From: Symbiodinium sp. CCMP2592
Taxonomy: Eukaryota; Sar; Dinophyceae; Suessiales; Symbiodiniaceae
Assembly: GCA_905221615.1 (NCBI GenBank)
Contig: CAJNDT010005423.1
Coordinates: 501,363 to 565,362 of the forward strand
Direction: 5' to 3'
DNA length: 64,000 nucleotides
In this document: in pieces, positions 1 to 9,489 of the stretch
Layout: the number at the start of each line of letters is the position of its first letter
How positions within the stretch are numbered: position 1 is the stretch's first letter
Notes under the pieces: model-generated
Seen by the model: the letters and a program-made list of their open reading frames with translations, nothing else
The model's database searches: none
Told to the model about the DNA's origin: nothing
Translations under genes and position numbers: made by a program

Positions 1-789
1 GGAGTTACTCCCCAGCAAGGAGGCAGAGGACAACAGCGAGGGGGCAAAAGCAGGGGACGAGGAAACGGAGGCCGAGGGAAAGGAGCAGCCAGAAACCAAA
101 ATGGGAACAGTGGCAACACTCAGCAGGGACAAGGCAATGTATCGAAAGAGCTGATCAATGCCATAGCGCGGCTAGCACTCCGACATGACGAGCAAATCAC
201 AGCCCTTGTCTCGGACGTGACGTTCGTCTCGTATGTTCGAACAGAAGATCATTCTATTCTTACTCACCTCTACGAAGAATCTCAGCGAGTCAAGAACAGC
301 CCCATAGGGATCCCTATCAAGGCAGCTCTGACGTTGAAGCTCCTCCGTGAACTTAAGGAGAGACTGGTGACTACCAGCCGGGATAAAAGCATACAGGAGC
401 GCCTGCAGAATGATGAGCTGATGACGCCGGATGGCGATTGGCCGTTCCTGGAGTGGAGTCCCACTGATCAGAAGATGATAGAGTCGGTGGAAGATCCTCT
501 CACTACGGCTCAAGTTGTTTCAGGACTGGGGGACGCAATCACCCGAATCTCCTCCGATCCGGAACACATCAAGCTGTTCAAAACTTCGCGGCCATTGGCG
601 GAGAGCATGACGGGAGGACCGGTCCGAATCCAGATCCAGCTGTTAAGCAGGGCGGCCACATCTGATTTGCAGGACACCTTGCAGTCCCTAGTCGGTAATA
701 CCGCCTTTTCGCTCATAAATGCAGATTTTCAGCGAATGGGAACTCAGCCCTCGCCGCTGGTTCGCCAGATTCGCGATTTGCTCTCCTGA
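1..789 (+). CDS. RGG-rich protein, 5' end outside window
   Basis: The frame is open from the first base of the window and stops at 787-789, so the protein continues upstream; at least 262 residues are present. The first 50 or so residues are rich in Gly, Arg, Gln and Asn with several RGG/RGRG clusters, as in RNA-binding low-complexity tails. The remaining 190 residues are a mixed helical region with no family I recognise. The first bases are a copy of the GGAG-N3-CTCC palindrome read as GVTP. An internal ATG-like start near 217 is not a likely real start because the upstream frame is open and compositionally coherent. It is followed by three more ORFs on the same strand separated by 0.25-0.4 kb. 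RNA binding is inferred from composition only. Confidence 0.55.
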   Translation, partial: GVTPQQGGRGQQRGGKSRGRGNGGRGKGAARNQNGNSGNTQQGQGNVSKELINAIARLALRHDEQITALVSDVTFVSYVRTEDHSILTHLYEESQRVKNSPIGIPIKAALTLKLLRELKERLVTTSRDKSIQERLQNDELMTPDGDWPFLEWSPTDQKMIESVEDPLTTAQVVSGLGDAITRISSDPEHIKLFKTSRPLAESMTGGPVRIQIQLLSRAATSDLQDTLQSLVGNTAFSLINADFQRMGTQPSPLVRQIRDLLS

Positions 790-1053
790 TCTCTTCCGGA
801 GGAATAGATCACTGATCGGACTTGCCCCACAGGCGGGCCGGCCTGGTGCTAAGAGCTAAGTCGAAAAGTAACCCCCTTAGAAGAGGAGCTACTCCCACCC
901 AGTACACAATCGCGAGGAGCCTGTGGCATCTTTCGACGAGCTGCGAGGAGGCCCTCCCGCAGAAGACTCTGCATGATGTAGGGACCTTTGGTAGAGCATC
1001 ACAGACGTTCCTCTTTTGGACAAAGCGTCGACCAGACGCCGACTCACTTGGCT
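790..1053. other. Spacer between first and second ORF
   Basis: No supported gene. One palindrome copy (885-896) lies here. The phrase GGCCTGGTGCT near 839 recurs near 1920 in the next long spacer, which hints that these spacers are related to each other, perhaps intronic. Splice sites could not be fixed. Confidence 0.3.
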
Positions 1054-1596
1054 ATGATGTTGCTTCCGACGATAGCAGCCGTCCACTATCTGCACCAGAA
1101 GTCCCAAGGTTTGGAGATACTCCCCTGGGCGGTGCTCACAGAGCTGCGAGAGAGAGTGAAGGCACTTGGGCTTATCACTAAGGATGAGATGATCCTAAAT
1201 CTTTCCGTGGAGTTACTCCCGGAAAGTGGGGTCCGGCAGGTGATCAAGCACTTGCATGTCATCTCTGGCATCGACGAGTGGGGGCAGATCAGGTACCGAC
1301 GGCGAAAAGTCCTGACCGAGCAGGGCTTAGAATATCTTACCCTGGCTCGCATCAACTCTGGGGAACTGGTGGCCCCAGAAAGCATCTCCCTCCACAGATT
1401 CGACCTCGACTCCCTGGAGAGAGAGACTCACATAGTCTCATACGTGAGTAAATTCTTACCGGTCGACACCAGAACAGTCTACCTGGAGGAGGTGGAGGCT
1501 CTGAGGGCCACGTTCTTCGCCGAAGATCGCAAATTGAATTTGGCTACATCGATGTGGGATGTGTCGTACAATCGTCTCATGGCAGCCTCTTCCTGA
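1054..1596 (+). CDS. Hypothetical protein, 180 aa
   Basis: An unrecognised protein. The first ATG pair is at 1054. The frame extends upstream to a TTG at 988, but there is no ATG earlier, so 1054 is preferred. It is predicted mostly helical, with basic RRRK near the middle and a hydrophobic N-terminus (about residues 1-12) too short to be a clear membrane span. Two palindrome copies (1113-1125 and 1209-1220) lie inside the frame and are read as L-E-I-L-P and V-E-L-L-P, a different reading frame from the GG-x-T-P-P reading in the neighbouring ORFs. The ORF could be one exon of a larger gene with the flanking ORFs. Confidence 0.4.
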   Translation: MMLLPTIAAVHYLHQKSQGLEILPWAVLTELRERVKALGLITKDEMILNLSVELLPESGVRQVIKHLHVISGIDEWGQIRYRRRKVLTEQGLEYLTLARINSGELVAPESISLHRFDLDSLERETHIVSYVSKFLPVDTRTVYLEEVEALRATFFAEDRKLNLATSMWDVSYNRLMAASS

Positions 1597-2009
1597 GCCA
1601 GACGCCTTGCGGAGATGCTCCCTTAGGAGGAGACACTCCCCAACTTGGAGGAGTTTCTCTCCTCGCCATGTGTGTACAGCTGGTGGAGTTTCTCCCCAGG
1701 GGTTTTTGACAGTAGGAGAGCATCAGGTGGAGCTTCTCCCCTCGTCTAGGTGGAGTTTCTCCCCCAACGAGGGATGTATAGCTGGTGGAGGTTCTCCCCA
1801 GGGGTTTTTAACAGCTCTGAGGAGTGCAGACTCAAAAATGTCCCATCATCTGCCAAGTGCAACTCGGCGCCTTTAGCAAAACGCCTCCACTGATTCTGAT
1901 GCAGGTCCCTCGTCGTGGTGGCCTGGTGCTCGGATGGCTAATCACCTGTCAAGTGCCTGAAATTCAGCTTGTGACAACACATCGCAGGTCTCTCTCAAAA
2001 GCCAGCAAC
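1597..2009. other. Spacer rich in palindrome copies
   Basis: A non-coding stretch holding six GGAG-N3-CTCC copies within about 170 bases. It also carries a 40-bp direct repeat (1673-1712 and 1775-1814) centred on the element, each copy running TGTA[CT]AGCTGGTGGAG and ending in GGGGTTTTT[GA]ACAG. The frame of the next ORF is technically open back to 1824, but only through a GTG codon and low-quality sequence. Confidence 0.5.
1673..1814. repeat. 40-bp direct repeat pair around the palindrome
   Basis: Copies at 1673-1712 and 1775-1814 differ at only three positions and both include the central GGTGGAG-N3-CTCCCC element plus a common 3' flank ending in TTTTT-A-CAG. The shared flank shows that in this spacer more than the bare palindrome was duplicated. 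Confidence 0.7.
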
Positions 2010-3092
2010 ATGTCACGACCAGAGTCAACTCAAGATCCCTCGTTTCAGGATGAGTATGTGGATTTCTGCCAGCGACGGATACGTGATCAACTTCCGCATG
2101 TCACATATAGAATTTTTTTGCGCCAGTGGAGGCGCTCTGCTCGTGCTCACGGCGAAAGTTATCCAGCACATAAAGGTGCCTCAAAAGGCACTGGTGGATC
2201 GGAAGAGCCGGGAAGTGGAAAGGGTGGAGTCACTCCCCCTCCTCCTCCTTCCAAAAAGAGAAGCACCGGGCAAAGTGAGGGTGGAGATACTCCCCCTGCA
2301 GCAAAGGCCAAGAGTGGAGATCCTCCCTCAGGGGACCTCTCTTCACAACAGGTCACCGATGAACGAACTGAAGCGGCCCTCCAAGTACTTCAGTCTGCGG
2401 GGTATACTCCTTTTCCCAGTCTGATCACAGCCTGCGACGGCTCCATCACCGACCTGAACAACCACAGAATCATGGTGACAGTGACCCAGCAACTCCGAGA
2501 TGGCCTCGATCAGGCGGAGAGACTGACCCCTGAGATCGCCAATGCCCTTCTCGAGACCTTCTTAGCTTCCCGCCGGGGCCTGGCCAATGAATCCCTGCAG
2601 TCGAAGCTTGGTTTCCCAACAGCGGAGGATAATGGATGGTTTAGATTTGAGTACTCTTCTCCTAACATACTTCCTGCCGGAGACAGCGAGGTTGCGTTCC
2701 ACGGTACACACCTGGAATGTTTGCATGGGATACTAGCCACAGGAAGACTTCTACCTTCGACGCCGGATCTCTCAGGCACAAGAAGCTTCGAGGACCGCCC
2801 AGGAGTGTATCTCCACAAGCTTTCAAACAGGCATCTCGCGGCCGGATACAGTTGCCTGGTGAGGATTGGACCTCGCCACATATTCGTCCGGCCCATGATC
2901 GAGGCGGAAGCCGCTCACTCTGGATGGCAAAAACGTGGCAAGAAAACAAATCAACTAATATACTCCTTTGATGCAGTGAAAATCCGAGCGCTGCTGCTCC
3001 AAATCTCAACAAAGGAGACTCTCTCCTTAGGCGATTACCTCCGCGAGTGGAGCGGAATGCTTGAGATTCCGCTTCGACAGGCTCGTGCCTAG
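2010..3092 (+). CDS. ADP-ribosyltransferase-fold protein with Pro-rich linker
   Basis: A 360-aa protein from the ATG at 2010 (MSRPEST). Residues 1-60 are basic. Residues 60-115 are a Gly/Pro linker built largely of palindrome-encoded GGVTPP, GGDTPP and SGDPPS. Residues 116-215 are helical. From about 225 there is a module with FHGT (230-233), a Gly-rich Leu-Leu-Pro segment and GVYLHK (265-270). An His-Gly-Thr followed by a conserved Tyr is the H-Y signature of PARP/diphtheria-toxin-type ADP-ribosyltransferase folds. I also recall similar xPGVYLHK modules as frequent in Symbiodiniaceae retroelement-linked proteins. The third catalytic residue was not located, so activity is unproven. The end overlaps the next ORF by 32 bases in another frame, which suggests a frameshifted or spliced fusion of the two. 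Confidence 0.5.
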   Translation: MSRPESTQDPSFQDEYVDFCQRRIRDQLPHVTYRIFLRQWRRSARAHGESYPAHKGASKGTGGSEEPGSGKGGVTPPPPPSKKRSTGQSEGGDTPPAAKAKSGDPPSGDLSSQQVTDERTEAALQVLQSAGYTPFPSLITACDGSITDLNNHRIMVTVTQQLRDGLDQAERLTPEIANALLETFLASRRGLANESLQSKLGFPTAEDNGWFRFEYSSPNILPAGDSEVAFHGTHLECLHGILATGRLLPSTPDLSGTRSFEDRPGVYLHKLSNRHLAAGYSCLVRIGPRHIFVRPMIEAEAAHSGWQKRGKKTNQLIYSFDAVKIRALLLQISTKETLSLGDYLREWSGMLEIPLRQARA

Positions 3093-3972
3093 TGAAGCGG
3101 CCTCGTCAGATCGAGGAAAGGAAGGAGGAGTTCCTCCCCTTCCAGCTCCAGAGCCAGCGTCAGGGTCAAAGGGTGGAGTTCCTCCCCCGACTGAGATCGT
3201 AGAGATCACTGACAACAGCACAGCCACACCAAGGAGCTCCTCTATTGTGGCATGGGAGGGTGAACCAGGCGACCTAGGTGAATATTGCACAGCCTCCATG
3301 GATCCAGAGACCCGCTTCTCGTTCGAAGTATCCAAAGCGCTGGCAGCATGCCTCAGACACGGACACAGACCGTACATCAATGTCACTTCGGCAGGCTGGG
3401 CCAAGCTAGAGGACGTGGTTTCATGGCCAAGAGTGCAGAACCAGAACGCCACGGCAGGCGACCTCATGGAGATTGTTCGTCGTAACACCAAAGGCCGGTA
3501 CGAGTTGGGAGACTGCCAAGGCACGAAGTACATCAGGGCACTGCAAGGACATTCTCGCTCGGACGTGAACTCGACAGAGGTGTTAGAGGAACTCACGGAG
3601 GAGATGCTCCCCGGAATGCTCTATCACGGCACCTACTGGTCCTTGTACGACCCAATACGTCAACAAGGCATTCTGCCACAAAACAAGATCTCCAAGGGCC
3701 GCGGCAAAGGAGGACGTGGCAGGGAGGGACGGCAGCATATCCATTTCGTGGCGGACAGCGATTATGGGAAACCAGGCGTCTCCGGCTTCAGAGAGAGCTC
3801 GTCCATGCTGGTGGCGGTAAACCCTCGCAAGGCCTCACAGGCAGGGGTGAAGTTTTTCCGTAGCAAGAACGGCGTGATTCTCACCCCAACTGAAGTGCCT
3901 CCTTCTGTCATAGAGTACTATCAGAGTCTGAAATCAGGCACTAAGTACGGAGGCGACAATAGGCCGCTCTGA
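3061..3972 (+). CDS. Tpt1/KptA-family RNA 2'-phosphotransferase domain protein
   Basis: A 303-codon frame. The first ATG is at 3298 (residue 80), but the upstream part is coding-like (GGVPP linkers), so it may be joined by frameshift or splicing to the preceding ORF. Tpt1/KptA enzymes transfer the 2'-phosphate left by tRNA splicing to NAD+. Family landmarks appear in order: SKAL..CLRHG (residues 91-101), GW (112-113), KGRYEL (144-149), YIRA-x-QGHS (157-165), LYHGT (187-191), G-I-L-P (203-206), RQHIHF (224-229), and the C-terminal strand V-A-V-N-P (251-255). The LRH, IRA-x-QGH, HGT and HIH residues expected for the H-H subclass of the ADP-ribosyltransferase fold are all present. An insertion rich in Gly, Arg and Lys (211-224) precedes HIHF. 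Three palindrome copies lie inside the frame. Confidence 0.75.
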   Translation: MRFRFDRLVPSEAASSDRGKEGGVPPLPAPEPASGSKGGVPPPTEIVEITDNSTATPRSSSIVAWEGEPGDLGEYCTASMDPETRFSFEVSKALAACLRHGHRPYINVTSAGWAKLEDVVSWPRVQNQNATAGDLMEIVRRNTKGRYELGDCQGTKYIRALQGHSRSDVNSTEVLEELTEEMLPGMLYHGTYWSLYDPIRQQGILPQNKISKGRGKGGRGREGRQHIHFVADSDYGKPGVSGFRESSSMLVAVNPRKASQAGVKFFRSKNGVILTPTEVPPSVIEYYQSLKSGTKYGGDNRPL

Positions 3973-4241
3973 CACCAGAAAGAGAGCCCCGCCAAATGGT
4001 GGAGTCGCTCCCCAAGCAGACTTTGCAGCCGCTCAGACAACAAATCGGAGTCTAAGTTAAGGGTTAACTCAGCATGCATCACCTGCCAGCAACCAAGTAT
4101 CCCGAGGTCAGATCCACAATTCGATGCAGAGCCTCGGGCCCAGTCCTTGCAAGTGAACTGCCAGCCAAAGGATCACAAAAAAAGCAACTTATGCATGTCT
4201 GACACAGGCTCAACTCACCAGCTGTCTTGATTCCAGTAGCC
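3973..4241. other. Spacer
   Basis: Non-coding; one palindrome copy (about 4001-4013). No promoter or polyadenylation motif can be named. Confidence 0.3.
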
Positions 4242-4751
4242 ATGCCCGAAACTCCTAAGAAAAGTGGCACCAGAGCGAACTCTCGCACCCCTCCACCAGT
4301 GAGACGTCGTCCTCACCTTCCCAGGTCGCCGCCATCCAGTGATGCTATCCGGGAGTCAGACTCAGAAGAAGCAGTGGCACCCAAGGCTGATGCTCCTAAG
4401 GGCCCGCCGCCGCCGGTGCCTGTCAATCTGTCGGGAAGTGGATCCAGCACGGATCTGGCACCAGGAGGTACAAGTAAGGCATCTGGAGCTCCAGTCAAAG
4501 GTGGAATCCCAGGAGGAGTCCCTCCCCTGGGACCCCCACCAAAAGCTGTGACCTCCACGATCTCCCATCCGGGAACTGGAGAACTCTATGTCACGAGCAC
4601 TGGTCCGGCAGGAGTTACTCCGCCATCAGCGAACACCAACAACGAGTTGGAGAGGGCGCCTGGCATACCTCTACTGAGCATCTCACTGCCTCATCGCCTC
4701 TTCTACAACATAGAGCTTGTGGTTCGCACTGAGCCATCACAGCGAGTCTAG
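4242..4751 (+). CDS. Proline-rich low-complexity protein, 169 aa
   Basis: Starts at the ATG at 4242 (MPETPKKSG); the frame also extends to a TTG at 4227. The N-terminal 30 residues are basic with PPPVRRRP. The middle is dominated by Pro, Gly, Ser and Ala with GGIPGGVPPLG and AGVTPPS encoded by palindrome copies, followed by a short mixed C-terminus. No domain is recognised. The composition matches the linkers of the two ADP-ribosyltransferase-fold ORFs, so it may be an exon of the same kind of protein or a decayed relative. Confidence 0.4.
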   Translation: MPETPKKSGTRANSRTPPPVRRRPHLPRSPPSSDAIRESDSEEAVAPKADAPKGPPPPVPVNLSGSGSSTDLAPGGTSKASGAPVKGGIPGGVPPLGPPPKAVTSTISHPGTGELYVTSTGPAGVTPPSANTNNELERAPGIPLLSISLPHRLFYNIELVVRTEPSQRV

Positions 4752-5087
4752 AGTACTCCTTCGCGACAGCAGCTGAGTGCAAAATGTTCTGCTGCCAATC
4801 AGCCAGTGATACATTGCAACCAAGCCGGTTAGCTTTTAGCTAGTGCCGAAATCTTAACTCGCATAAGACTCTGAAGACACATTCCCTTCCCACTTCACAG
4901 CTTGCAGCCTTGAGGGGCGGAGCGTGTGCAAGTGCTGTGTTGAGGCACGGCTTGCCGTGAAGAATGACCGCGCAAGTAGTAAGCAGGGCACTAGGTCGAT
5001 CCCTCGCAAAGCGTGGACGAAAAGTTTCACCACAGACAGTCCTCCCCCGCTGCGTGTGAATGAAAATGTAATTGTAGTAGTCGTACT

Positions 5088-5088
<1 letters not shown>
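4752..5088. other. Spacer without gene
   Basis: Nothing recognisable; short ORFs on both strands lack coding character. Confidence 0.3.
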
Positions 5089-5146
<58 letters not shown>

Positions 5147-5147
5147 A
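5089..5147. repeat. (AGT)n microsatellite, left boundary of minisatellite locus
   Basis: Roughly 19 near-perfect AGT units. Immediately to the right lie CCCCCTAATAGTAAA (5154-5168) and CCCCCTAATATTAAA (5172-5186). A matching AGT tract with the same motif in inverted orientation closes the locus near 10.6 kb. Confidence 0.9.
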
Positions 5148-5235
5148 TCGCTTCCCCCTAATAGTAAACAACCCCCTAATATTAAAAATACTTTTTCCCG
5201 GACCCCCCAAAAAATACCCCCGCCCTTTAATTGGA

Positions 5236-5335
5236 TTCGGGGGTGCAGGTCTAGGGTTTTAAGGTTTAGGGTTTAGGGGTCCCTGAACCCTAAACCCTCA
5301 AGGTTTAAGTGGGGTTTAGGGTTTAGGGTGCTCCT
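5236..5335. repeat. Degenerate telomere-type repeats, both orientations
   Basis: Several TTTAGGG units followed by CCTAAACCC and again TTTAGGG, so forward and reverse telomere motifs are juxtaposed. Interstitial TTTAGGG tracts of this kind recur across the window. Confidence 0.8.
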
Positions 5336-6236
5336 TTGAAGGGTCGGCTCTCTGTTTTCGGCTGCTGCGTTCTGTCTGCTGCAGCTGTCTTTTGCGAGCA
5401 TGGCTTGCCTAGCCTGCCTCGCTGTTCATACTGCCAAACAGCAGCAAAGATTGCAGTGATGACCAGTAGTGCAGTAATTGGCAGTAGTGCAGTAATGACC
5501 AGTAATGCAGTAATTGGCAGTAGTGCAGCAATTGGCAGTCGTGCAGCAATTGGCAGTAGTGCAGTGATGACCAGTAATGCAGTAATTGGCAGTAGTGCAG
5601 CAATTGGCAGTCGTGCAGCAATTGGCAGTAGTGCAGTGATGACCAGTGGTGCAGTACTTGGCAGTAGTGCAGTAATGACCAGTAGTGCAGTAATTGGCAG
5701 TAGTGCAGTATTGACTAGCAGTGCGGTAATTGGCAGTACTGCAGCAATTGGCAGTAGTGGTAATTGGCAGTAGTGCACTAATTGGCAGTAGTGCAGTGAT
5801 GACCAGTAGTGCAGTATTCGGCAGTAATGCAGCAATTGGCAGTAGTGCAGCAATTGGCAGTAGTGCAATAGTGACCAGTAGTGCAACACTTCCACAACAC
5901 TTCCACAACACCTCCACAACACTTCCAGAACACCTCCACAACACCTCCACAACACCTGCACAACACTTCCACAACACCTCCACAACACTTCAATTGGCAG
6001 TAGTGCAAAAATGACCAGCAGTGCAGTACTTGGCAGTAGTGCAGTTATGACCAGTAGTGCAGTAATTGGCAGTAGTGCAGTATTGACTAGTAGTGCGGTA
6101 ATTGGCAGTAGTGCAGCAATTGGCAGTAGTCTGGTAATTGGCAGTAGTGCACTAATTGGCAGTAGTGCAGTGATGACCAGTAGTGCAGTAATTTGCAGTA
6201 GTGCAGCAATTGGCAGTAGTGCAGCAATTGGCAGTA

Positions 6237-6445
6237 CTCTCGACGCAGGGTGCCCAGACCCCAAAATCTCGATTCCGGGTGGGGAAAGGGCCCAAACGGC
6301 ACCCCTGGGGATTGAACCAGGGGCCTTTTCCCTGCCCCTTATGCAAATCCTCCACCTGCCCGTTAGGCTATGGAAAGATAGTTCTGGAGAAGGCGGTCAC
6401 CCCATATAGAGTTTTGGAGGGACTCCAGGCGCCGTCATTTGGGCA
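6237..6445 (-). other. Pol III-box-like module, copy 1
   Basis: A 209-bp non-repetitive island inside the minisatellite. On the minus strand it has an A-box-like TAGCCTAACGG (6360-6370) and a perfect tRNA-type B box GGTTCAATCC (6309-6318), about 40 bases apart as in tRNA-derived SINEs. The bases between do not form an anticodon stem, so it is not a functional tRNA gene. A degenerate tRNA-derived SINE head is the best guess. Confidence 0.5.
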
Positions 6446-6465
6446 ATAATTGGCAGTAGTGCAGT

Positions 6466-6485
6466 AATGACCAGTACTGGTCATT
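6466..6485. repeat. 20-bp perfect palindrome, orientation switch point
   Basis: AATGACCAGTACTGGTCATT. To its left the GGCAGTAGTGCAG units read forward; to its right they read as their reverse complement for about 60 bases. It recurs at 8121-8140 and 9730-9749 at the same place in each higher-order repeat. Confidence 0.85.
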
Positions 6486-7880
6486 GCTGCACTACTGCCA
6501 ATGAGTGCACTACTGCCAATTATTACTGCACTGCCTGCACTAGTCCAGTACTTGGCAGTAATGCAGCAATTGGCAGTAGTACAGCAATTGGCAGTAGTGC
6601 AGTAGTGACCAGTACTGCGACACTTCCACAACACTCCACAACACTTCCACAACTCTTCCACAACTTCCACAACACCTCCACAACACTTCCACAACACTTC
6701 CACAACACTTCCACAACACCTCCACAACACCTCCACAACACTTCCACAACACTTCCACAACACCTCCACAACACCTCCACAACACCTCCACAACACTTCC
6801 ACTACACTTCCACAACACCTCCACAGCAATTAGCAGTAGTGCAGTAATTGGTAGTACAGCAATAATTGGCAGTCGTGCAGTAATTGGCAGTAGTACAGCA
6901 ATGACCAGTAGTGCAATACTTGGCAGGGGTGCAGTGATGACCAGTAGTGGCAATTGGCAGTAGTGCAGCAATGACCAGTAGTGCAGTAGTTGGCAGTAGT
7001 GCACTAATTGGCAGTAATGCAGTAATGACCAGTATTGCAGTCATTGGCCGTAGTGCAGCAATTGGAAGTAGTGCAGTGATGACCAGTAGTGCAGTATTTG
7101 GCAGTAGTTCAGTAATGACCAGTAATGCAGTAATTGGCAGTAGTGCAGCAATTGGCAGTCGTGCAGCAATTGGCAGTAGTGCAGTGATGACCAGTAATGC
7201 AGTAATTGGCAGTAGTGCAGCAATTGGCAGTCGTGCAGCAATTGGCAGTAGTGCAGTGATGACCAGTAGTGCAGTACTTGGCAGTAGTGCAGTAATGACC
7301 AGTAGTGCAGTAATTGGCAGTAGTGCAGTATTGACTAGCAGTGCGGTAATTGGCAGTAGTGCAGCAATTGGCAGTAGTGTGGTAATTGGCAGTAGTGCAC
7401 TAATTGGCAGTAGTGCAGTGATGACCAGTAGTGCAGTATTCGGCAGTAATGCAGCAATTGGCAGTAGTGCAGCAATTGGCAGTAGTGCAATAGTGACCAG
7501 TACTGCAACACTTCCACAACACTTCCACAAGACCTCCACAACACTTCCAGAACACCTCCACAACACCTCCACAACACCTCCACAACACCTCCACAACACT
7601 TCCACAACACCTCCACAACACCTCCACAACACTTCAATTGCCAGTAGTGCAGTGATGACCAGTAGTGCAGTACTTGGCAGTAGTGCAGTAATGACCAGTA
7701 GTGCAGTAATTGGCAGTAGTGCAGTATTGACTAGTAGTGCGGTAATTGGCAGTAGTGCAGCAATTGGCAGTAGTCTGGTAATTGGCAGTAGTGCACTAAT
7801 TGGCAGTAGTGCAGTGATGACCAGTAGTGCAGTCATTTGCAGTAGTGCAGCAATTGGCAGTAGTGCAGCAATTGGCAGTA

Positions 7881-8100
7881 CTCTCGACGCAGGGTGCCCA
7901 GAGCCTTTGGTCACCCCAAAATCTCGATTCCGGGTGGGGAAAGGGCCCAAACGGCACCCCTGGGGATTGATCCAGGGGCCTGTTCCCTGCCCCTTATGCA
8001 AATCCTCCACCTGCCCGTTAGGCTATGGAAAGATAGTTCTGGAGAAGGCGGTCACCCCATATAGAGTTTTGGAGGGACTCCAGGCGCCGTCATTTGGGCA
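7881..8100 (-). other. Pol III-box-like module, copy 2
   Basis: Same island as copy 1, with a small insertion near its left end. The A-box-like sequence is at 8015-8025. The B box is altered to GGATCAATCC (7964-7973). Confidence 0.5.
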
Positions 8101-9489
8101 GTAATTGGCAGTAGTGCAGTAATGACCAGTACTGGTCATTGCTGCACTTCTGCCAATGAGTGCACTACTGCCAATTATTACTGCACCACCTGCACTAGTG
8201 CAGTACTTGGCAGTAATGCAGCAATTGGCAGTAGTGCAGCAATTGGCAGTAGTGCAATAGTGACCAGTACTGCAACACTTCCACAACACTTCCACAACTC
8301 TTCCACAACTTCCACAACACCTCCACAACACCTCCACAACACTTCCACAACACTTCCACAACACCTCCACAACACCTCCACAACACTTCCACAACACTTC
8401 CACAACACCTCCACAACACCTCCACAACACCTCCACAACACTTCCACTACACTTCCACAACACCTCCACAGCAATTAGCAGTAGTGCAGTAATTGGTAGT
8501 ACAGCAATAATTGGCAGTCGTGCAGTAATTGGCAGTAGTACAGCAATGACCAGTTGTGCAATACTTGGCAGGAGTGCAGTGATGACCAGTAGTGGCAATT
8601 GGCAGTAGTGCAGCAATGACCAGTAGTGCAGTAGTTGGCAGTAGTGCACTAATTGGCAGTAATGCAGTAATGACCAGTATTGCAGTCATTGGCCGTAGTG
8701 CAGCAATTGGAAGTAGTGCAGTGATGACCAGTAGTGCAGTATTTGGCAGTAGTTCAGTAATGACCAGTAATGCAGTAATTGGCAGTAGTGCAGCAATTGG
8801 CAGTCGTGCAGCAATTGGCAGTAGTGCAGTGATGACCAGTAATGCAGTAATTGGCAGTAGTGCAGCAATTGGCAGTCGTGCAGCAATTGGCAGTAGTGCA
8901 GTGATGACCAGTAGTGCAGTAATTGGCAGTAGTGCAGTATTGACTAGCAGTGCGGTAATTGGCAGTAGTGCAGCAATTGGCACTAGTGTGGTAATTGGCA
9001 GTAGTGCACTAATTGGCAGTAGTGCAGTGATGACCAGTAGTGCAGTATTCGGCAGTAATGCAGCAATTGGCAGTAGTGCAGCAATTGGCAGTAGTGCAAT
9101 AGTGACCAGTACTGCAACACTTCCACAACACTTCCACAAGACCTCCACAACACTTCCAGAACACCTCCACAACACCTCCACAACACCTCCACAACACCTC
9201 CACAACACTTCCACAACACCTCCACAACACCTCCACAACACTTCAATTGCCAGTAGTGCAGTGATGACCAGTAGTGCAGTACTTGGCAGTAGTGCAGTAA
9301 TGACCAGTAGTGCCGTAATTGGCAGCAGTGCAGTATTGACTAGTAGTGCGGTAATTGGCAGTAGTGCAGCAATTGGCAGTAGTCTGGTAATTGGCAGTAG
9401 TGCACTAATTGGCAGTAGTGCAGTGATGACCAGTAGTGCAGTCATTTGCAGTAGTGCAGCAATTGGCAGTAGTGCAGCAATTGGCAGTA

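Larger units (their letters stand above)
1..4625. repeat. Dispersed GGAG-N3-CTCC short palindromic element family
   Basis: About 20 copies of a short palindrome with consensus GGTGGAG-N3-CTCCCC. Examples start near 1, 885, 1113, 1209, 1629, 1685, 1728, 1750, 1783, 2223, 2281, 2314, 3124, 3171, 3600, 4001, 4512 and 4611. Copies occur both in ORFs and in spacers. In ORFs they are read in more than one frame (GGVTPP in some, ELLP or EMLP in others), so conservation is at the DNA/RNA level. I found none in the remaining 59 kb. Confidence 0.8.

Noticed and set aside
6290-6380. A tRNA gene on the minus strand
   Set aside because: A- and B-box-like sequences and a D-arm-like pairing exist, but no anticodon stem can be formed and the T stem is off register.
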